The notes: generated by a model from the letters alone, not told the origin. Numbered from the stretch's first letter, positions 21,993 to 44,482 are shown. The stretch: 64,000 nucleotides of DNA from Thioalkalivibrio sulfidiphilus HL-EbGr7 (GCF_000021985.1 NC_011901.1:2418001-2482000); one strand, 5' to 3'. Made by a program: numbers and translations.

Positions 21993-22679
21993 TTAGTTCA
22001 CCGCGGCCTTGCCTTCCTGGCCGCCATCGGTCTTCTGTTCGAAATCGAAAACTTCGCCCTTGAACACCCACACCTTGACGCCAATCACGCCATAGGTGGT
22101 ACGGGCCTCGGCAAAGCCGTAGTCAATGTCGGCACGCAGGGTGTGCAGGGGCACACGGCCTTCGCGGTACCACTCGCTGCGGGCAATCTCGGCGCCGTTC
22201 AGACGACCGGCGACGTGCACCTTCACGCCCAGGGCGCCGAGGCGCATGGCGTTGCCCACGGCGCGCTTCATGGCGCGACGGAACATGATGCGGCGCTCGA
22301 GCTGCTGGGCAATGCCCTCGGCCACCAGCTGCGCATCCACCTCGGGCTTGCGGATCTCTTCGATGTTGATCTTGACGCTGTTCACGTCCAGACCCAGCTT
22401 CGCAGCGGCTTCCTTGCGCAGGGCCTCGATGTCCTCACCCTTCTTGCCGATCACGATACCGGGACGGGCGGTGTGGATGGTGATGAAGGCCTGGCGCGCG
22501 GGGCGGGCGATCTCGATTCGGCTGACGGAGGCCTGGGACAGACGCTCCTTCAGGAATTCGCGGATCTCCAGATCCTTGGCCAGCACGTTGGCGTAGTCAC
22601 GACCATCGGCGTACCAGGTGGAATTCCACTCACTGGAGACACCGAGGCGGAAGCCGACCGGATGTACTTTCTGACCCAT
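21993..22679 (-). CDS. rpsC: 30S ribosomal protein S3
   Basis: 228 aa. Type-II KH domain in the N-terminal half ([20 protein letters not shown]) and a C-terminal domain with the conserved [20 protein letters not shown]. Part of the mRNA entry channel. Confidence 0.97.
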   Translation of the reverse strand: MGQKVHPVGFRLGVSSEWNSTWYADGRDYANVLAKDLEIREFLKERLSQASVSRIEIARPARQAFITIHTARPGIVIGKKGEDIEALRKEAAAKLGLDVNSVKINIEEIRKPEVDAQLVAEGIAQQLERRIMFRRAMKRAVGNAMRLGALGVKVHVAGRLNGAEIARSEWYREGRVPLHTLRADIDYGFAEARTTYGVIGVKVWVFKGEVFDFEQKTDGGQEGKAAVN

Positions 22680-22683
22680 GGAC

Positions 22684-23031
22684 TTACCCCTTTACCTTTT
22701 CGCCCACCGCCACGGTGATGTGGCTGGTGCGCTTCAGAATGCGATTGGCCCGACCCTTGGCACGGGCGTGGATGCGCTTGAGGGTCGGCCCCTGGTCAAT
22801 ATAGATCTGGGAGACCTTGAGCTCATCCACATCGGCGCCTTCGTTGTGCTCGGCGTTGGCGATGGCGGACTCAAGCACCTTCTTGACGATGGCAGCACCC
22901 TTCTTGGGGCTGAAGGTCAGCTCCTGCAGCGCACGCTCCACCGGCATGCCACGAATCTGGTCGGCGACCAGGCGGCACTTCTGGGGAGAGATGCGGGCAA
23001 AGCGCAGACGCGCAAACGTTTCGGTTGCCAT
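22684..23031 (-). CDS. rplV: 50S ribosomal protein L22
   Basis: 115 aa. Includes the conserved [19 protein letters not shown] and the beta-hairpin that lines the exit tunnel ([18 protein letters not shown]), a site where macrolide resistance changes occur in other species. Confidence 0.97.
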   Translation of the reverse strand: MATETFARLRFARISPQKCRLVADQIRGMPVERALQELTFSPKKGAAIVKKVLESAIANAEHNEGADVDELKVSQIYIDQGPTLKRIHARAKGRANRILKRTSHITVAVGEKVKG

Positions 23032-23037
23032 CTCGAC

Positions 23038-23310
23038 TTACCTCGCCTTCTTGTTCGCCACGTGACCCTTGAAGGTCCGGGTGGCGGCAAATTCACCGAG
23101 CTTGTGACCGACCATGTTCTCGTTCACCAGCACGGGGACGTGCTGACGACCGTTGTGCACGGCGATGGTCAGACCGACCATCTGCGGCATGATCATGGAG
23201 CGGCGCGACCAGGTCTTGATCGGACGTCTCTCGTTGTTCGCCACCGCGGCATCCACTTTCTGGAGCAGGTGGTGGTCGATAAACGGGCCCTTCTTGAGTG
23301 AGCGTGGCAC
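23038..23310 (-). CDS. rpsS: 30S ribosomal protein S19
   Basis: 90 aa. [19 protein letters not shown] and [15 protein letters not shown] are diagnostic. The start codon is GTG at 23310, with GAGGGA upstream. Forms a complex with S13 in the small-subunit head. Confidence 0.97.
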   Translation of the reverse strand: MPRSLKKGPFIDHHLLQKVDAAVANNERRPIKTWSRRSMIMPQMVGLTIAVHNGRQHVPVLVNENMVGHKLGEFAATRTFKGHVANKKAR

Positions 23311-23324
23311 TGGCCTATCCCTCG

Positions 23325-24149
23325 TTACTTCTTGTTCCGACGACGCACGATCATATTATCGGTGCGCTTGTTCTTGCGGGTCTTGTAACCCTTGGTGGGC
23401 ACGCCCCAGGGCGTGACGGGGTGCTTGCCGAAATTACGGCCTTCACCACCACCATGCGGATGGTCAACCGGGTTCATGGCGGTACCACGAACCGTCGGAC
23501 GAATGCCCAGCCAACGCTTGGCACCGGCCTTGCCGAACTTGCGCAGGCTGTGTTCGCTGTTGCTGACCTCGCCGATGGTGGCACGGCAGTCGGCAGGCAC
23601 CTTGCGCATCTCGCCGGAGCGCAGACGCAGGGTGGCGTGCTGACCTTCGCGGGCCACCAGCTGCACGGCGGCACCGGCGCTGCGGGCCATCTGCGCGCCC
23701 TTGCCGGGCTTCATCTCGATGCAGTGCACCACGGTACCCACCGGGATGTTGCGCAGCGGCAGCGTGTTGCCGGCGCGGATCGGTGCGTTGGTACCGGACA
23801 GCAGCTGGTCACCGGCCTGCACACCCTTGGGCGCGATCACGTAACGGCGCTCGCCGTCAGCGTACAGCACCAGGGCGATGTGCGCGCTGCGGTTCGGATC
23901 GTACTCCAGGCGCTCGACACGGCCGGGGATACCGTCCTTGTCGCGCTTGAAGTCGATGATGCGGTAGCGCTGCTTGTGACCACCACCCACATGACGGGTG
24001 GTGATACGACCCTGGTTGTTACGACCACCGGAGCGGACCTTTTTCTCGACCAGCGGGGCGTACGGCTCTCCCTTATGGAGATCCGGGCTGACCACGCTGA
24101 CCACGAAACGGCGGCCTGCTGACGTGGGCTTGGATTTCACGATCGGCAT
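23325..24149 (-). CDS. rplB: 50S ribosomal protein L2
   Basis: 274 aa. Conserved [39 protein letters not shown] and [12 protein letters not shown]; the last contains the His implicated in peptidyl-transferase structure. Full length. Confidence 0.98.
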   Translation of the reverse strand: MPIVKSKPTSAGRRFVVSVVSPDLHKGEPYAPLVEKKVRSGGRNNQGRITTRHVGGGHKQRYRIIDFKRDKDGIPGRVERLEYDPNRSAHIALVLYADGERRYVIAPKGVQAGDQLLSGTNAPIRAGNTLPLRNIPVGTVVHCIEMKPGKGAQMARSAGAAVQLVAREGQHATLRLRSGEMRKVPADCRATIGEVSNSEHSLRKFGKAGAKRWLGIRPTVRGTAMNPVDHPHGGGEGRNFGKHPVTPWGVPTKGYKTRKNKRTDNMIVRRRNKK

Positions 24150-24161
24150 GATGCGTACCCT

Positions 24162-24458
24162 TTACTCGCTTCCGGCCAGCGCGATGTCCTGGCCGGCTGC
24201 CAGGGTCACATAGGCCTTTTTCCAGTTGTTGCGGCGCCCCTCGAAGCGGCCGAAGCGCTTGCGCTTGCCCTTCATGTTGACGACACGCACGGAAGACACC
24301 TGAACCTCGAAAAACTTCTCCACGGCGGCCTTGATCTCGCCGCGCGTGGCGTCAGGGGCCACCTTGAACACATGCTGATTGGCCGCGTCGGCGAGCACCG
24401 TGGCCTTCTCGGACACGTGGGGGCCCACCAGGACCTTCAAGAGCCTTTCTTCATTCAT
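24162..24458 (-). CDS. rplW: 50S ribosomal protein L23
   Basis: 98 aa from the ATG at 24458 ([20 protein letters not shown]), with GAGGAG 8 nt upstream and a 4-nt overlap (ATGA) with the rplD stop. A GTG three codons upstream lacks such a site. Docking point at the tunnel exit. Confidence 0.95.
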   Translation of the reverse strand: MNEERLLKVLVGPHVSEKATVLADAANQHVFKVAPDATRGEIKAAVEKFFEVQVSSVRVVNMKGKRKRFGRFEGRRNNWKKAYVTLAAGQDIALAGSE

Positions 24459-25060
24459 GCCAGCCACTCCTCAACCTGCTTCAGCGCCGGCACGGTGATG
24501 AGGACCTTCTCAAAACCCACCAGGCTCACCGGGTCCAGACCGCCCACCTCGGACACGTCGACACCCGGCAGATTGCGGGCGGACAGGTACAGGTTGGCAT
24601 CGGCCTGATCGGTGACGATCAGCGCATTGCTCACACCCAGGCCGCCGAGCTTCTCCAACAGGCCCTTGGTCTTGGGCGCGTCGACCGCGAAGCTGTCGAC
24701 CACCACCAGGCGCTCCTGGCGCACCAGCTCGGAGAAGATGGAGCGCATGGCAGCGCGGTACATCTTGCGGTTCAGCTTCTGGGAGTAGTCCCGAGGACGG
24801 GCCGCGAAGACCTTGCCACCGGTACGCCAGATGGGGCTGCGGATGGTACCGGCGCGGGCACGACCACTGCCCTTCTGCTTCCAGGGCTTGGCGCCGCCGC
24901 CGCTGACATCGGAGCGACCCTTCTGGGCCTTGGTGCCGGCACGACCGCCCGCCATGTAGGCGACCACGGCCTGGTGCACCAGGTCCTCGTTGAATTCACG
25001 ACCGAAGGTCTGATCAGAGACCTCCAGATCCTTCTTGGTGTCTTGTACCTGAAGCTTCAT
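24455..25060 (-). CDS. rplD: 50S ribosomal protein L4
   Basis: 201 aa. Extended tunnel loop visible as [18 protein letters not shown] and the conserved [20 protein letters not shown]. In E. coli L4 attenuates the S10 operon; the hairpin at 25777-25812, after rpsJ, is a possible target here but that is inference. Confidence 0.97.
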   Translation of the reverse strand: MKLQVQDTKKDLEVSDQTFGREFNEDLVHQAVVAYMAGGRAGTKAQKGRSDVSGGGAKPWKQKGSGRARAGTIRSPIWRTGGKVFAARPRDYSQKLNRKMYRAAMRSIFSELVRQERLVVVDSFAVDAPKTKGLLEKLGGLGVSNALIVTDQADANLYLSARNLPGVDVSEVGGLDPVSLVGFEKVLITVPALKQVEEWLA

Positions 25061-25065
25061 GACAC

Positions 25066-25710
25066 TTAACCCTTAGCCTTGACGCCGGGACGCACCAGGA
25101 CGTTGCCGCCGGTGGAACCGGGCACCGCGCCCTTGATGAGCAGAAGATTGCGCTCCACGTCGACCCGGACCACCTCCAGGTTCTGCACGGTGCAACGCTC
25201 GTTACCCATGTGACCGGCCATCTTCTTGCCCTTGAACACGCGACCCGGGGTCTGGTTCTGGCCGATGGAGCCGGGGGCACGATGGGACAGGGAGTTACCG
25301 TGGGTGGCATCCTGCATGCTGAAGTTGTGACGCTTGATCACACCCTGGAAGCCCTTACCCTTGCTGATGCCCGTTACGTCGACGATCTGGCCGGCCTCGA
25401 AGATATCCACCTTCAGCTCGGCACCCGTCTCGATCTCGGCACCCTGGTCACCATCCAGACGGAATTCCCACAGGCCACGACCGGCTTCCACGCCCGCCTT
25501 GGCGAAATGCCCGGCGCGGGGCTTCGTCACCCGGGAGGCCTTGCGGGCACCCGTGGTCACCTGCAGGGCGCGATACCCGTCGCGCTCCTCGGTCTTGACC
25601 TGGGTCACGCGGTTCGGGTCCACCTCGATCACCGTTACCGGCAGGGAGGCACCGTCTTCCGTGAAGACGCGGGTCATGCCCAGCTTGCGACCGACCAATC
25701 CGATTGCCAT
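25066..25710 (-). CDS. rplC: 50S ribosomal protein L3
   Basis: 214 aa. [18 protein letters not shown] at the N terminus; central loop [20 protein letters not shown] containing the Gln that is methylated by PrmB in enterics. The gap from rpsJ (134 nt) is unusually wide for this operon. Confidence 0.97.
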   Translation of the reverse strand: MAIGLVGRKLGMTRVFTEDGASLPVTVIEVDPNRVTQVKTEERDGYRALQVTTGARKASRVTKPRAGHFAKAGVEAGRGLWEFRLDGDQGAEIETGAELKVDIFEAGQIVDVTGISKGKGFQGVIKRHNFSMQDATHGNSLSHRAPGSIGQNQTPGRVFKGKKMAGHMGNERCTVQNLEVVRVDVERNLLLIKGAVPGSTGGNVLVRPGVKAKG

Positions 25711-25776
25711 GACACTACCTCGTTATCCACGCCCGCCCGGGAGCGGGCGCGCGGTTATTCTTGAAAGTCCCAAAAT

Positions 25777-25812
25777 CGTGGCCCGGCACAAGCCAGCCTG
25801 TACCGGGCCACG
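25777..25812 (-). promoter_or_regulatory. strong hairpin between rpsJ and rplC
   Basis: A perfect 10-bp stem CGTGGCCCGG/CCGGGCCACG with a partly self-complementary 16-nt loop, followed on the minus strand by ATTTT. A smaller GC-rich hairpin (about 25732-25749) and a GACAATT/AATTGTC pair (about 25826-25849) flank it. It may attenuate or process the S10 transcript after rpsJ. Confidence 0.55.
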
Positions 25813-25844
25813 GAAAGCAGACAATTATGTCAGAAAAATTGTCG

Positions 25845-26156
25845 TTAGTTAAGCTTAATTTGCACGTCCACACCGGCGGCCAGATCCAGCTTCATCAGGG
25901 CGTCCACGGTCTTGTCCGTGGGGTCCATGATGTCCATGAGCCGCTTGTGGGTGCGGATCTCATACTGATCACGGGCGTCCTTGTTCACGTGGGGCGAGAT
26001 CAGGACCGTGAAGCGCTCCATCTTGGTGGGCAGGGGGATGGGACCCTTGACCCGGGCGCCGGTGCGCTTGGCGGTTTCGACGATCTCACTGGCGGAGCGA
26101 TCGATCAGACGGTGATCGAAGGCCTTGAGCCGGATACGGATTCTCTGCTTGGACAT
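25845..26156 (-). CDS. rpsJ: 30S ribosomal protein S10 / NusE
   Basis: 103 aa. [20 protein letters not shown] and [20 protein letters not shown] are diagnostic. Besides its ribosomal role it couples transcription and translation with NusG (41573) and NusB. Separated from tuf by a heptamer repeat and from rplC by a structured gap. Confidence 0.97.
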   Translation of the reverse strand: MSKQRIRIRLKAFDHRLIDRSASEIVETAKRTGARVKGPIPLPTKMERFTVLISPHVNKDARDQYEIRTHKRLMDIMDPTDKTVDALMKLDLAAGVDVQIKLN

Positions 26157-26180
26157 GTCTCTAATTCTCAGGTTAGGAGT

Positions 26181-26238
26181 AAGGCGGGAGGCGTGAGGTG
26201 CGGCTTGTGGACCTCACCCCTCACCCCTCACCCCTCAC
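26181..26238. repeat. CCTCACC heptamer array with partial opposite arm, between tuf and rpsJ
   Basis: About four tandem CCTCACC units run from 26211 to 26238. A weaker complementary arm (GGGAGGCGTGAGGTG) precedes it at 26186-26200. It directly follows the tuf stop on the minus strand. Confidence 0.75.
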
Positions 26239-26242
26239 ATCG

Positions 26243-27433
<1,191 letters not shown>

Positions 27434-27464
27434 GATGTAACCCCTTCTAAATCAATCTGTTGAA

Positions 27465-29558
27465 TCAGGAAGCCTTCTTGACGGCTTCGACCACGGTGGA
27501 CGGAGCCTCGGCATACTTGGCGAACTCCATGGAGTAGGTCGCACGACCCTGGCTCATGGAACGCAGCGAGGTGGAGTAGCCGAACATCTCGGACAGCGGC
27601 ACCTCGGCGCGCAGGATCTTCAGGCCATGAGCGTCATCCATGCCCTGGATCAGACCACGGCGACGGTTCAGGTCGCCCATCACGTCACCCATGTAATCCT
27701 CGGGCGTTTCCACTTCCACCTTCATGATGGGCTCGAGCAGCACAGCGCCGGCCTTCAGGGCACCTTCCTTGAAGGCCATAGAACCGGCGATCTTGAACGC
27801 CATTTCCGAGGAGTCCACGTCGTGGTAGGAACCGTCATACAGGGTGACCTTGACGTCCACCACCGGGAAACCGGCCAGCACGCCGTTCTTCATCTGCTCC
27901 TGGATGCCCTTATCCACGGCCGGGATGTACTCCTTGGGCACCACGCCGCCGACGACGGCGTTCTCGAACTCATAGCCGGTACCGGCTTCCTTGGGCTCGA
28001 TGCGGATCCAGACGTGACCGAACTGACCGCGACCACCGGACTGACGCACGAACTTGCCTTCCTGTTCGATGGTCTTGCGGATGGTCTCGCGGTAGGCCAC
28101 CTGGGGCTTGCCCACGTTGGCCTCGACCTTGAACTCGCGCTTCATGCGGTCGACGATGATCTCCAGGTGCAGCTCGCCCATGCCGGAGATGATGGTCTGG
28201 CCGGACTCCTCGTCGGTGTGGACGCGGAACGAGGGGTCTTCCTGGGCCAGCTTGTTCAGGGCCAGACCCATCTTTTCCTGGTCGCCCTTGGTCTTGGGCT
28301 CCACGGCAACGGAGATCACGGGATCCGGGAACTCCATGCGCTCCAGGATCACAGGCTTGTCCAGGGAGGACAGGGTGGTACCGGTGGTGACGTCCTTCAG
28401 GCCCACGCAGGCACCGATGTCGCCGGCACGCAGTTCCTTGATCTCTTCGCGGTTGTTGGCGTGCATCTGCAGGATTCGACCCACGCGCTCCTTGTTCGTG
28501 CTCTGGGAGTTGTACACGCTGTCGCCGGAGTTCAGCACGCCGGAATAGACGCGCACAAAGGTCAGTGTGCCGACGAAGGGGTCGGTGGCGATCTTGAACG
28601 CCAGGGCCGCAAAGGGCTCGTCGTCGCTGGACTTGCGCTCGATGGGCTGCTCGGTGTTGGCATCCAGACCCTTGATGGCTGCCACCTCGGTGGGCGACGG
28701 CAGGTAGTCGATCACCGCGTCCAGCATGGCCTGCACACCCTTGTTCTTGAAGGCGGTGCCGCACAGCATGGGGACGATCTCCAGGGCGATGGTGCGCTGG
28801 CGCAGACCCTGCTTGATCTCGGCCTCGGAGAGCTCACCCTCTTCCAGGTACTTGTTCATCAGCTCTTCGCTGGACTCGGCGGCGGCCTCGACCATCTTCT
28901 CGCGCCACTCCTCGGCCAGAGCCTGGAGCTCGGCCGGGATGTCGGCCAGCTCGAAGGTCACGCCCATGTCGGCCTCGCTCCAGTAGATGGCCTTCATCTT
29001 CACCAGGTCGACGACGCCCTTGAAGTTGTCCTCGGCGCCGATGGGGATCTGCACGGGCACGGGATTGGCGTGCAGACGCTCACGCATCTGCTTGTGAACA
29101 TTGAAGAAGTTGGCGCCGGAGCGGTCCATCTTGTTGACGAAGGCCAGACGCGGCACGCCGTACTTGGTGGCCTGGCGCCACACGGTCTCGGACTGGGGCT
29201 GCACGCCGCCCACGGCGCAGTACACCATGCAGGCACCGTCCAGCACGCGCATGGAACGCTCCACCTCGATGGTGAAGTCCACGTGCCCGGGGGTGTCGAT
29301 GATGTTGATGCGGTGTTCCGGGAACTGCTTGTCCATGCCGGACCAGAAGCAGGTGGTGGCCGCGGAGGTGATGGTGATACCACGCTCCTGCTCCTGCTCC
29401 ATCCAGTCCATGGTGGCCGCGCCCTCGTGCACCTCGCCCACCTTGTGGGACACGCCGGTGTAGAACAGGACGCGCTCGGTGGTGGTGGTCTTGCCGGCAT
29501 CAATGTGCGCACTGATGCCGATGTTGCGATAACGCTCGATGGGGGTTTTGCGTGCCAC
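27465..29558 (-). CDS. fusA: elongation factor G
   Basis: 697 aa. GTPase motifs [21 protein letters not shown] and NKMDRSGAN, then domains II-V ending near [16 protein letters not shown]. Catalyses translocation and, with RRF, ribosome recycling. GTG start at 29558 with GAGGAA upstream. Full length. Confidence 0.98.
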   Translation of the reverse strand: MARKTPIERYRNIGISAHIDAGKTTTTERVLFYTGVSHKVGEVHEGAATMDWMEQEQERGITITSAATTCFWSGMDKQFPEHRINIIDTPGHVDFTIEVERSMRVLDGACMVYCAVGGVQPQSETVWRQATKYGVPRLAFVNKMDRSGANFFNVHKQMRERLHANPVPVQIPIGAEDNFKGVVDLVKMKAIYWSEADMGVTFELADIPAELQALAEEWREKMVEAAAESSEELMNKYLEEGELSEAEIKQGLRQRTIALEIVPMLCGTAFKNKGVQAMLDAVIDYLPSPTEVAAIKGLDANTEQPIERKSSDDEPFAALAFKIATDPFVGTLTFVRVYSGVLNSGDSVYNSQSTNKERVGRILQMHANNREEIKELRAGDIGACVGLKDVTTGTTLSSLDKPVILERMEFPDPVISVAVEPKTKGDQEKMGLALNKLAQEDPSFRVHTDEESGQTIISGMGELHLEIIVDRMKREFKVEANVGKPQVAYRETIRKTIEQEGKFVRQSGGRGQFGHVWIRIEPKEAGTGYEFENAVVGGVVPKEYIPAVDKGIQEQMKNGVLAGFPVVDVKVTLYDGSYHDVDSSEMAFKIAGSMAFKEGALKAGAVLLEPIMKVEVETPEDYMGDVMGDLNRRRGLIQGMDDAHGLKILRAEVPLSEMFGYSTSLRSMSQGRATYSMEFAKYAEAPSTVVEAVKKAS

Positions 29559-29597
29559 GGGCAGTTCCTCGGTAACTCTGTGTCTGAAGCGGACCGC

Positions 29598-30068
<471 letters not shown>

Positions 30069-30090
30069 CTATGTACTCAATATCGGGCCG

Positions 30091-30468
<378 letters not shown>

Positions 30469-30485
30469 GAAAGATTTTCTCCTAC

Positions 30486-30523
30486 CCAAAAACAACGACA
30501 GACCGAACCATTACCGGTCTGTC
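30486..30523 (-). terminator. terminator or attenuator between rpoC and rpsL
   Basis: On the minus strand GACAGACCGG closes with CGGTCTGTC over a short loop and is followed by GTTGTTTTTGG. It would end most rif-operon transcripts before the str operon. A second GC-rich inverted repeat lies just downstream of the rpoC stop. Confidence 0.7.
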
Positions 30524-30592
30524 GAGGGTGCGAAAGTTTAGGGAACAGGGCCGCCCCCTGTCAAGCAGGGAACGGCCCGCCACCCCCGGGAA

Positions 30593-34792
<4,200 letters not shown>

Positions 34793-34870
34793 GGTGTCAC
34801 CTCAATTCGGTAGCTGCGGTACGGTATTGGAACAGGGCCGGGATCGCCGGCCCGCGTACTGCATCTACAG

Positions 34871-38947
<4,077 letters not shown>

Positions 38948-39014
38948 TGTGATTCCTCACACTAGAATCCGGTGACCAGCCACTCGTCGGAACGAGCGCC
39001 GGTGCAAGCAGGAA

Positions 39015-39044
39015 GAGGCCGGCGGTGTGGACACCGCCAGCCTC
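39015..39044 (-). promoter_or_regulatory. hairpin in the rplL-rpoB gap
   Basis: An imperfect 13-bp stem (GAGGC-x-GGCGGTGT paired with ACACCGCC-x-GCCTC) lies between rplL and rpoB. E. coli has a partial attenuator and an RNase III site at this junction, which lower rpoB expression relative to L7/L12. There is no T run here, so processing or partial attenuation is more likely than full termination. Confidence 0.55.
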
Positions 39045-39089
39045 CAAACGTCACGCGAAACTGTCGCGAAACAATTACTAACCAATCTA

Positions 39090-39467
39090 TTACTTGAGTT
39101 CGACGCTGGCCCCGGCTTCCTCCAGCTCCTTCTTGATCTTCTCGGCTTCGTCCTTGTTGGCGCCTTCCTTCACGGTGGAGGGAGCACCTTCGACCATGTC
39201 CTTGGCCTCCTTCAGACCCAGACCGGTGATGGCGCGGATCACCTTGATCACGCCCACCTTGTTGGCGCCGAAGCTGGTCATCACCACGTCGAACTCGTCC
39301 TTGACCTCGGCAGCGGCCTCACCACCGGCAGCGGCCACGGGGGCAGCGGCGACGGCAGCAGCGGCGGACACGCCGAACTTCTCTTCCATGGCGGAGATCA
39401 GGTCGACGATCTCCAGCACGGTCATGTTGGAAATGGTTTCCAGAATGTCTTCTTTCGAAACAGCCAT
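39090..39467 (-). CDS. rplL: 50S ribosomal protein L7/L12
   Basis: 125 aa. N-terminal dimerisation domain, an Ala/Gly-rich hinge at about residues 36-54 ([14 protein letters not shown]) and a C-terminal domain with the factor-binding helix ([20 protein letters not shown]). Present as multimers on L10. Start ATG with AGGAGA upstream. Confidence 0.97.
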   Translation of the reverse strand: MAVSKEDILETISNMTVLEIVDLISAMEEKFGVSAAAAVAAAPVAAAGGEAAAEVKDEFDVVMTSFGANKVGVIKVIRAITGLGLKEAKDMVEGAPSTVKEGANKDEAEKIKKELEEAGASVELK

Positions 39468-39515
39468 GATGTTCTCCTAAACGGTGTTACCCGATTCAAT
39501 AAACTACGGTAGCGA

Positions 39516-40046
39516 TCAGGCGCTAGCCTGTTTCTGGTCGCGAATGGCGGCGACGGTGCGAACCAGCTTGCCCGGGACCTCGTTGAGGGTGCGCGCGAAC
39601 TTGTCGAGCGGCGCCTTCATCACGGCCATCAGCAAGCTGATCGCCTGGTCGCGGGTGGGCATGCTGGCCAGCCGCTCAAGCTCACCGGGGCCGAGCAGCT
39701 GTCCACCCACGGACACCAGCTTGACCTCGAGCTTTTTGTGCTCCTTGGCGAAATCCTTGACCAGACGGGCGGCGGCACCGGGATCATCCTGCGAGAAGGC
39801 CAGGACCAGGGGTCCCACGAGGCCTTCCTGCATGCAGGCGAAATCGGTACCTTCAACCGCGCGACGGGCCAGAGAGTTCTTGACCACCCGCAGATAGACG
39901 TTGGACTGACGTGCCTTGGCACGCAGCTCGGTCATCTCTGTGACGGTCAGACCGCGGTATTCTGCTGCCACCGCGGAATGAGCACTCGCAGCCACCGCAG
40001 CCACTTCGGAGACAATTGCTTTCTTGTCTTCGAGATTCAGTGGCAC
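39516..40046 (-). CDS. rplJ: 50S ribosomal protein L10
   Basis: 176 aa. I place the start at the GTG at 40046 (PLNLEDKKAIVSEVAAVAAS follows the initiator), preceded by AGGAGG at 8-nt spacing; codons further upstream lie in the leader. The C-terminal helix binds L7/L12 dimers. Autogenous control through the leader is known in the family. Confidence 0.95.
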   Translation of the reverse strand: MPLNLEDKKAIVSEVAAVAASAHSAVAAEYRGLTVTEMTELRAKARQSNVYLRVVKNSLARRAVEGTDFACMQEGLVGPLVLAFSQDDPGAAARLVKDFAKEHKKLEVKLVSVGGQLLGPGELERLASMPTRDQAISLLMAVMKAPLDKFARTLNEVPGKLVRTVAAIRDQKQASA

Positions 40047-40324
40047 GATACCTACCTCCTGTTTGACGACGGGGTTTTCACACCACCGTCGCTGAGTCAT
40101 ACAACCGGACCGGAATCGGTCCGATCACCTTTACGGCGCCCCTCAGCAGGAAGTCCTGAATCGGGTGACACCGTCTGCGCAGGCTGACAGTGCGATTAAG
40201 CCTCGGGCCACCTGCTCCCTCGGCACCTGCGGTCTTGGACGGATACCGGGCCGGGGCGAGCCCCGGCACCGGCAGTCCTACCCAAATTTTCGCGGGCCCC
40301 TGGTGGCGCCCGCGCACATCAGGA
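40047..40324 (-). promoter_or_regulatory. L10 leader region
   Basis: The 278-nt interval between rplA and rplJ is far longer than neighbouring gaps and rich in inverted repeats (for example GACGACGGGG/CACCGTCG and GCCGGGGC/GCCCCGGC). Its position matches the L10 leader of other bacteria, which binds the L10-L12 complex and represses rplJL translation. I did not derive the exact kink-turn fold. Confidence 0.6.
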
Positions 40325-41020
40325 TCAGGCAGACAGGCTGGCCTGATCCACGGCGATGCCCGGCCCCATGGTGGTGGAGACGGTCACCTTCTTCATGTAA
40401 ACACCCTTGGCGGCGGAAGGCTTGGCCTTCTGCAGGTCAGCCAGCAGGGCATTGAGGTTTTCCTTCAGCGCGTCGGGCTCGAAACCCACCTTGCCGATGG
40501 AGCAATGAATGATGCCGGCCTTGTCGGTGCGGTAGCGCACCTGACCGCCCTTGGCATTCTTCACCGCGGTGGCCACATCGGTGGTCACGGTGCCAACCTT
40601 GGGGTTAGGCATCAGGCCGCGGGGACCAAGGATCTGGCCCAGCTGGCCCACCACGCGCATGGCGTCGGGGGTCGCGATGACAACGTCGAAGTCCATGTTG
40701 CCTTTCTTCACCTCGGCGGCCAGATCGTCCATGCCGACGATATCGGCACCGGCGGCCTTGGCGGCCTCGGCGTTGGCGCCCTGGGTGAACACGGCCACAC
40801 GCACGGTCTTGCCGGTGCCGTTGGGCAGCACGGTGGAACCGCGCACCACCTGGTCGGACTTACGGGGATCGACGCCCAGGTTCACGCTCACGTCCACGGA
40901 CTCCGCGAACTTCACCGAGGAGATCTCCTTCAGCAGCGCGAAGGCCTCGTTGGCGGGGTACAGCTTGCCGGCTTCGATCTTCTCGCGGATCGCCCGCATA
41001 CGCTTGGTCAACTTTGCCAT
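40325..41020 (-). CDS. rplA: 50S ribosomal protein L1
   Basis: 231 aa from the ATG at 41020 ([20 protein letters not shown]). Conserved [14 protein letters not shown] and [16 protein letters not shown]1 stalk protein and, in E. coli, repressor of the rplKA mRNA. Confidence 0.97.
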   Translation of the reverse strand: MAKLTKRMRAIREKIEAGKLYPANEAFALLKEISSVKFAESVDVSVNLGVDPRKSDQVVRGSTVLPNGTGKTVRVAVFTQGANAEAAKAAGADIVGMDDLAAEVKKGNMDFDVVIATPDAMRVVGQLGQILGPRGLMPNPKVGTVTTDVATAVKNAKGGQVRYRTDKAGIIHCSIGKVGFEPDALKENLNALLADLQKAKPSAAKGVYMKKVTVSTTMGPGIAVDQASLSA

Positions 41021-41021
41021 C

Positions 41022-41453
41022 TCAGACACCCTCCACTTCAAGGCCCATGCTGCGGGCGCTGCCGGCGATGGAACGCACCGCTGCGTCCAGGTCAGCCGCG
41101 GTCAGGTCGGGCATCTTGGTCTTGGCGATCTCTTCCAGCTGCGCACGGGTCACCTTGCCCACCTTGTTGGTGTTGGGGGTCGCGGAGCCGGAAGTGATGC
41201 CGGCGGCCTTCTTCAGCAGAATGGAGGCCGGCGGGGTCTTGGTGATGAAGGTGAAGCTGCGATCGGAGTAGACAGTGATCACCACGGGGATCGGCAGACC
41301 CGGCTCCAGACCCTGGGTCTGGGCGTTGAAGGCCTTGCAGAACTCCATGATGTTCACGCCGCGCTGACCCAGCGCCGGACCGACCGGCGGGCTGGGATTG
41401 GCCTGACCGGCCTTCACCTGCAGCTTGATATAAGCGTCGATTTTCTTAGCCAT
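41022..41453 (-). CDS. rplK: 50S ribosomal protein L11
   Basis: 143 aa. [20 protein letters not shown] at the N terminus and a C-terminal rRNA-binding domain ([20 protein letters not shown]). Needed for RelA activation and the thiostrepton site. The stop is 1 nt from the rplA start. Confidence 0.97.
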   Translation of the reverse strand: MAKKIDAYIKLQVKAGQANPSPPVGPALGQRGVNIMEFCKAFNAQTQGLEPGLPIPVVITVYSDRSFTFITKTPPASILLKKAAGITSGSATPNTNKVGKVTRAQLEEIAKTKMPDLTAADLDAAVRSIAGSARSMGLEVEGV

Positions 41454-41501
41454 TACTTACTCCTAAGCGGGTACAAGCGCCGCGAGGCTCCCCGGTAATT
41501 C

Positions 41502-41568
41502 AGTGGCTAGTGGCAAGTGGCTAGTGGCAAGGAAAATCCTTGAGACTAGCCACTAGCCACTTGCCACT
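41502..41568. repeat. heptamer-unit hairpin (TAGTGGC/AAGTGGC) between nusG and rplK
   Basis: Left arm 41502-41532 is built of alternating TAGTGGC and AAGTGGC units. Right arm 41538-41568 is its near-perfect reverse complement. With a 5-nt loop (AAAAT), it is the tightest of the heptamer hairpins. It ends 4 nt from the nusG stop, where the L1-binding leader of rplK would otherwise lie. Confidence 0.9.
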
Positions 41569-41572
41569 GCTC

Positions 41573-42106
41573 TTAAGCCTTCTCCACCTGGTGGAACTCG
41601 AGCTCCACCGGCGTGGATCGGCCGAAAATCTGTACCGCCACCAGCAGGCGGTTCTTGTCGTAGTTGACTTCCTCAACCACGCCATTGAAATCGTTGAACG
41701 GGCCATCGATGACCCGGACCACCTCGCCCGCCTCGAACAGCACCTTCGGACGGGGCTTCTCGGCGCCTTCCTGCATGCGCTGCAGGATGTTCTGGGCTTC
41801 CTTGTCGCTGATGGGCGTGGGCTTGTCGGCGGAGGCGCCGATGAAGCCGAGCACCTTGGGCACGTCCTTCACCAGGTGCCAGGTGTCGTCGTCCAGTTCC
41901 ATCTGCACCAGCACATAGCCGGGGAAGAACTTGCGCTCACTCTTGCGCTTCTGGCCGTCGCGCATCTCCACGACTTCCTCGGTGGGCACCAGGATCTCGC
42001 CGAACTTGTCCTGCATGCCATAACGCTCAATGCGCTCCTCAAGGGAACGCTTGACATGATTCTCGAAGCCCGAGTAGGCGTGCACGACATACCAACGCAA
42101 AGCCAT
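41573..42106 (-). CDS. nusG: transcription termination/antitermination factor NusG
   Basis: 177 aa. NGN domain ([20 protein letters not shown]) that binds RNA polymerase, and a C-terminal KOW domain ([20 protein letters not shown]) that binds S10 or Rho. Next to secE, as usual. Confidence 0.97.
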   Translation of the reverse strand: MALRWYVVHAYSGFENHVKRSLEERIERYGMQDKFGEILVPTEEVVEMRDGQKRKSERKFFPGYVLVQMELDDDTWHLVKDVPKVLGFIGASADKPTPISDKEAQNILQRMQEGAEKPRPKVLFEAGEVVRVIDGPFNDFNGVVEEVNYDKNRLLVAVQIFGRSTPVELEFHQVEKA

Positions 42107-42115
42107 GTGTATTCC

Positions 42116-42493
42116 TTACCCTCCGGTACCGATGAACATGCGCACACCCCAGGCCAGGAGCATATCCAGCAGCCAGAGGAAGATGCCCACCAGGATCACC
42201 ACCACGATCACGATCAACGTGGTCTGGGTGGCCTCGGCACGGGTAGGCCACACCATCTTGCGCACCTCGGTGCGCGACTCCTTGAGGAAGCCCGCCAGGG
42301 ACTGCCCCAGGGCCGTGGTGAACACGATCCCGATCGCCACCAGGGCCACCGCCAGCAGGCCGAGCACGCGGAACAGCAGCGACTCGTCGGCGTACCAGTA
42401 GAACCCGAGCACGCCCACCACCAGCAGACCAACGGCCACTGCCAGCTTGATGGTATCGAACCCGGAACCCTGCGTTTCTTCCGCCTTAGCCAT
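42116..42493 (-). CDS. secE: preprotein translocase subunit SecE
   Basis: 125 aa, ATG at 42493 (MAKAEETQGSGFDTIKLAVA). Three membrane helices as in enterobacterial SecE, with the conserved amphipathic segment SRTEVRKMVWPTRAEATQT before the last helix. Upstream in-frame codons overlap the tRNA-Trp gene and are not used. Confidence 0.94.
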   Translation of the reverse strand: MAKAEETQGSGFDTIKLAVAVGLLVVGVLGFYWYADESLLFRVLGLLAVALVAIGIVFTTALGQSLAGFLKESRTEVRKMVWPTRAEATQTTLIVIVVVILVGIFLWLLDMLLAWGVRMFIGTGG

Positions 42494-42538
42494 GGATCGT
42501 GAAAGGACCTGTTTCGTTGAGCGCACTGCCCGATGAAG

Positions 42539-42614
<76 letters not shown>

Positions 42615-42623
42615 AGAAATGCG

Positions 42624-42725
42624 CTAGAGACAAGTGAACAGATACAAGAGACAAGAGGTGACGTGTCGCCCATCGTGGCCCGCCACCCCACCTCTTGCAT
42701 CTTGTATCTTGCCTCTTGTCTCTAG
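42624..42725. repeat. heptamer-unit hairpin (CAAGAGA type) between tuf and tRNA-Trp
   Basis: Left arm 42624-42660 and right arm 42689-42725 are near reverse complements built of CAAGAGA/CTTGTCT-type units. Same unit as the element at 1571-1680, 41 kb away, but with a different loop. Confidence 0.88.
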
Positions 42726-42732
42726 CTCTTTA

Positions 42733-43923
<1,191 letters not shown>

Positions 43924-43987
43924 GGTCTAACACCCCAGTTGACGTTCTTTAAGAAGATTGTGGCCAGTACCCGAGACTACTCAAACA

Positions 43988-44063
<76 letters not shown>

Positions 44064-44112
44064 CGAACTCTCTACAACACTTTAATGGACCGCATTGCGG
44101 CCATCAGTTCAG

Positions 44113-44186
<74 letters not shown>

Positions 44187-44380
44187 GTCTTGCACGACCC
44201 GCCGGACCGGCGGCGCCCGGCGCGGGATTCATGCGCCACGGGCTGCCGCGCTTAGTCGCGGCGTTCGGCATCGCTCCCGGCGATGCCGTCGAACCCTGTT
44301 TCGGCTCGAATCCTTCCCCCAGGGGAAGATGGCTCCCGGATGGCCCTGCTGTCGCGGCCCGTCCGGAGGCCCTGAATACA

Positions 44381-44466
<86 letters not shown>

Positions 44467-44482
44467 AAAACGAAAGCCGCTA

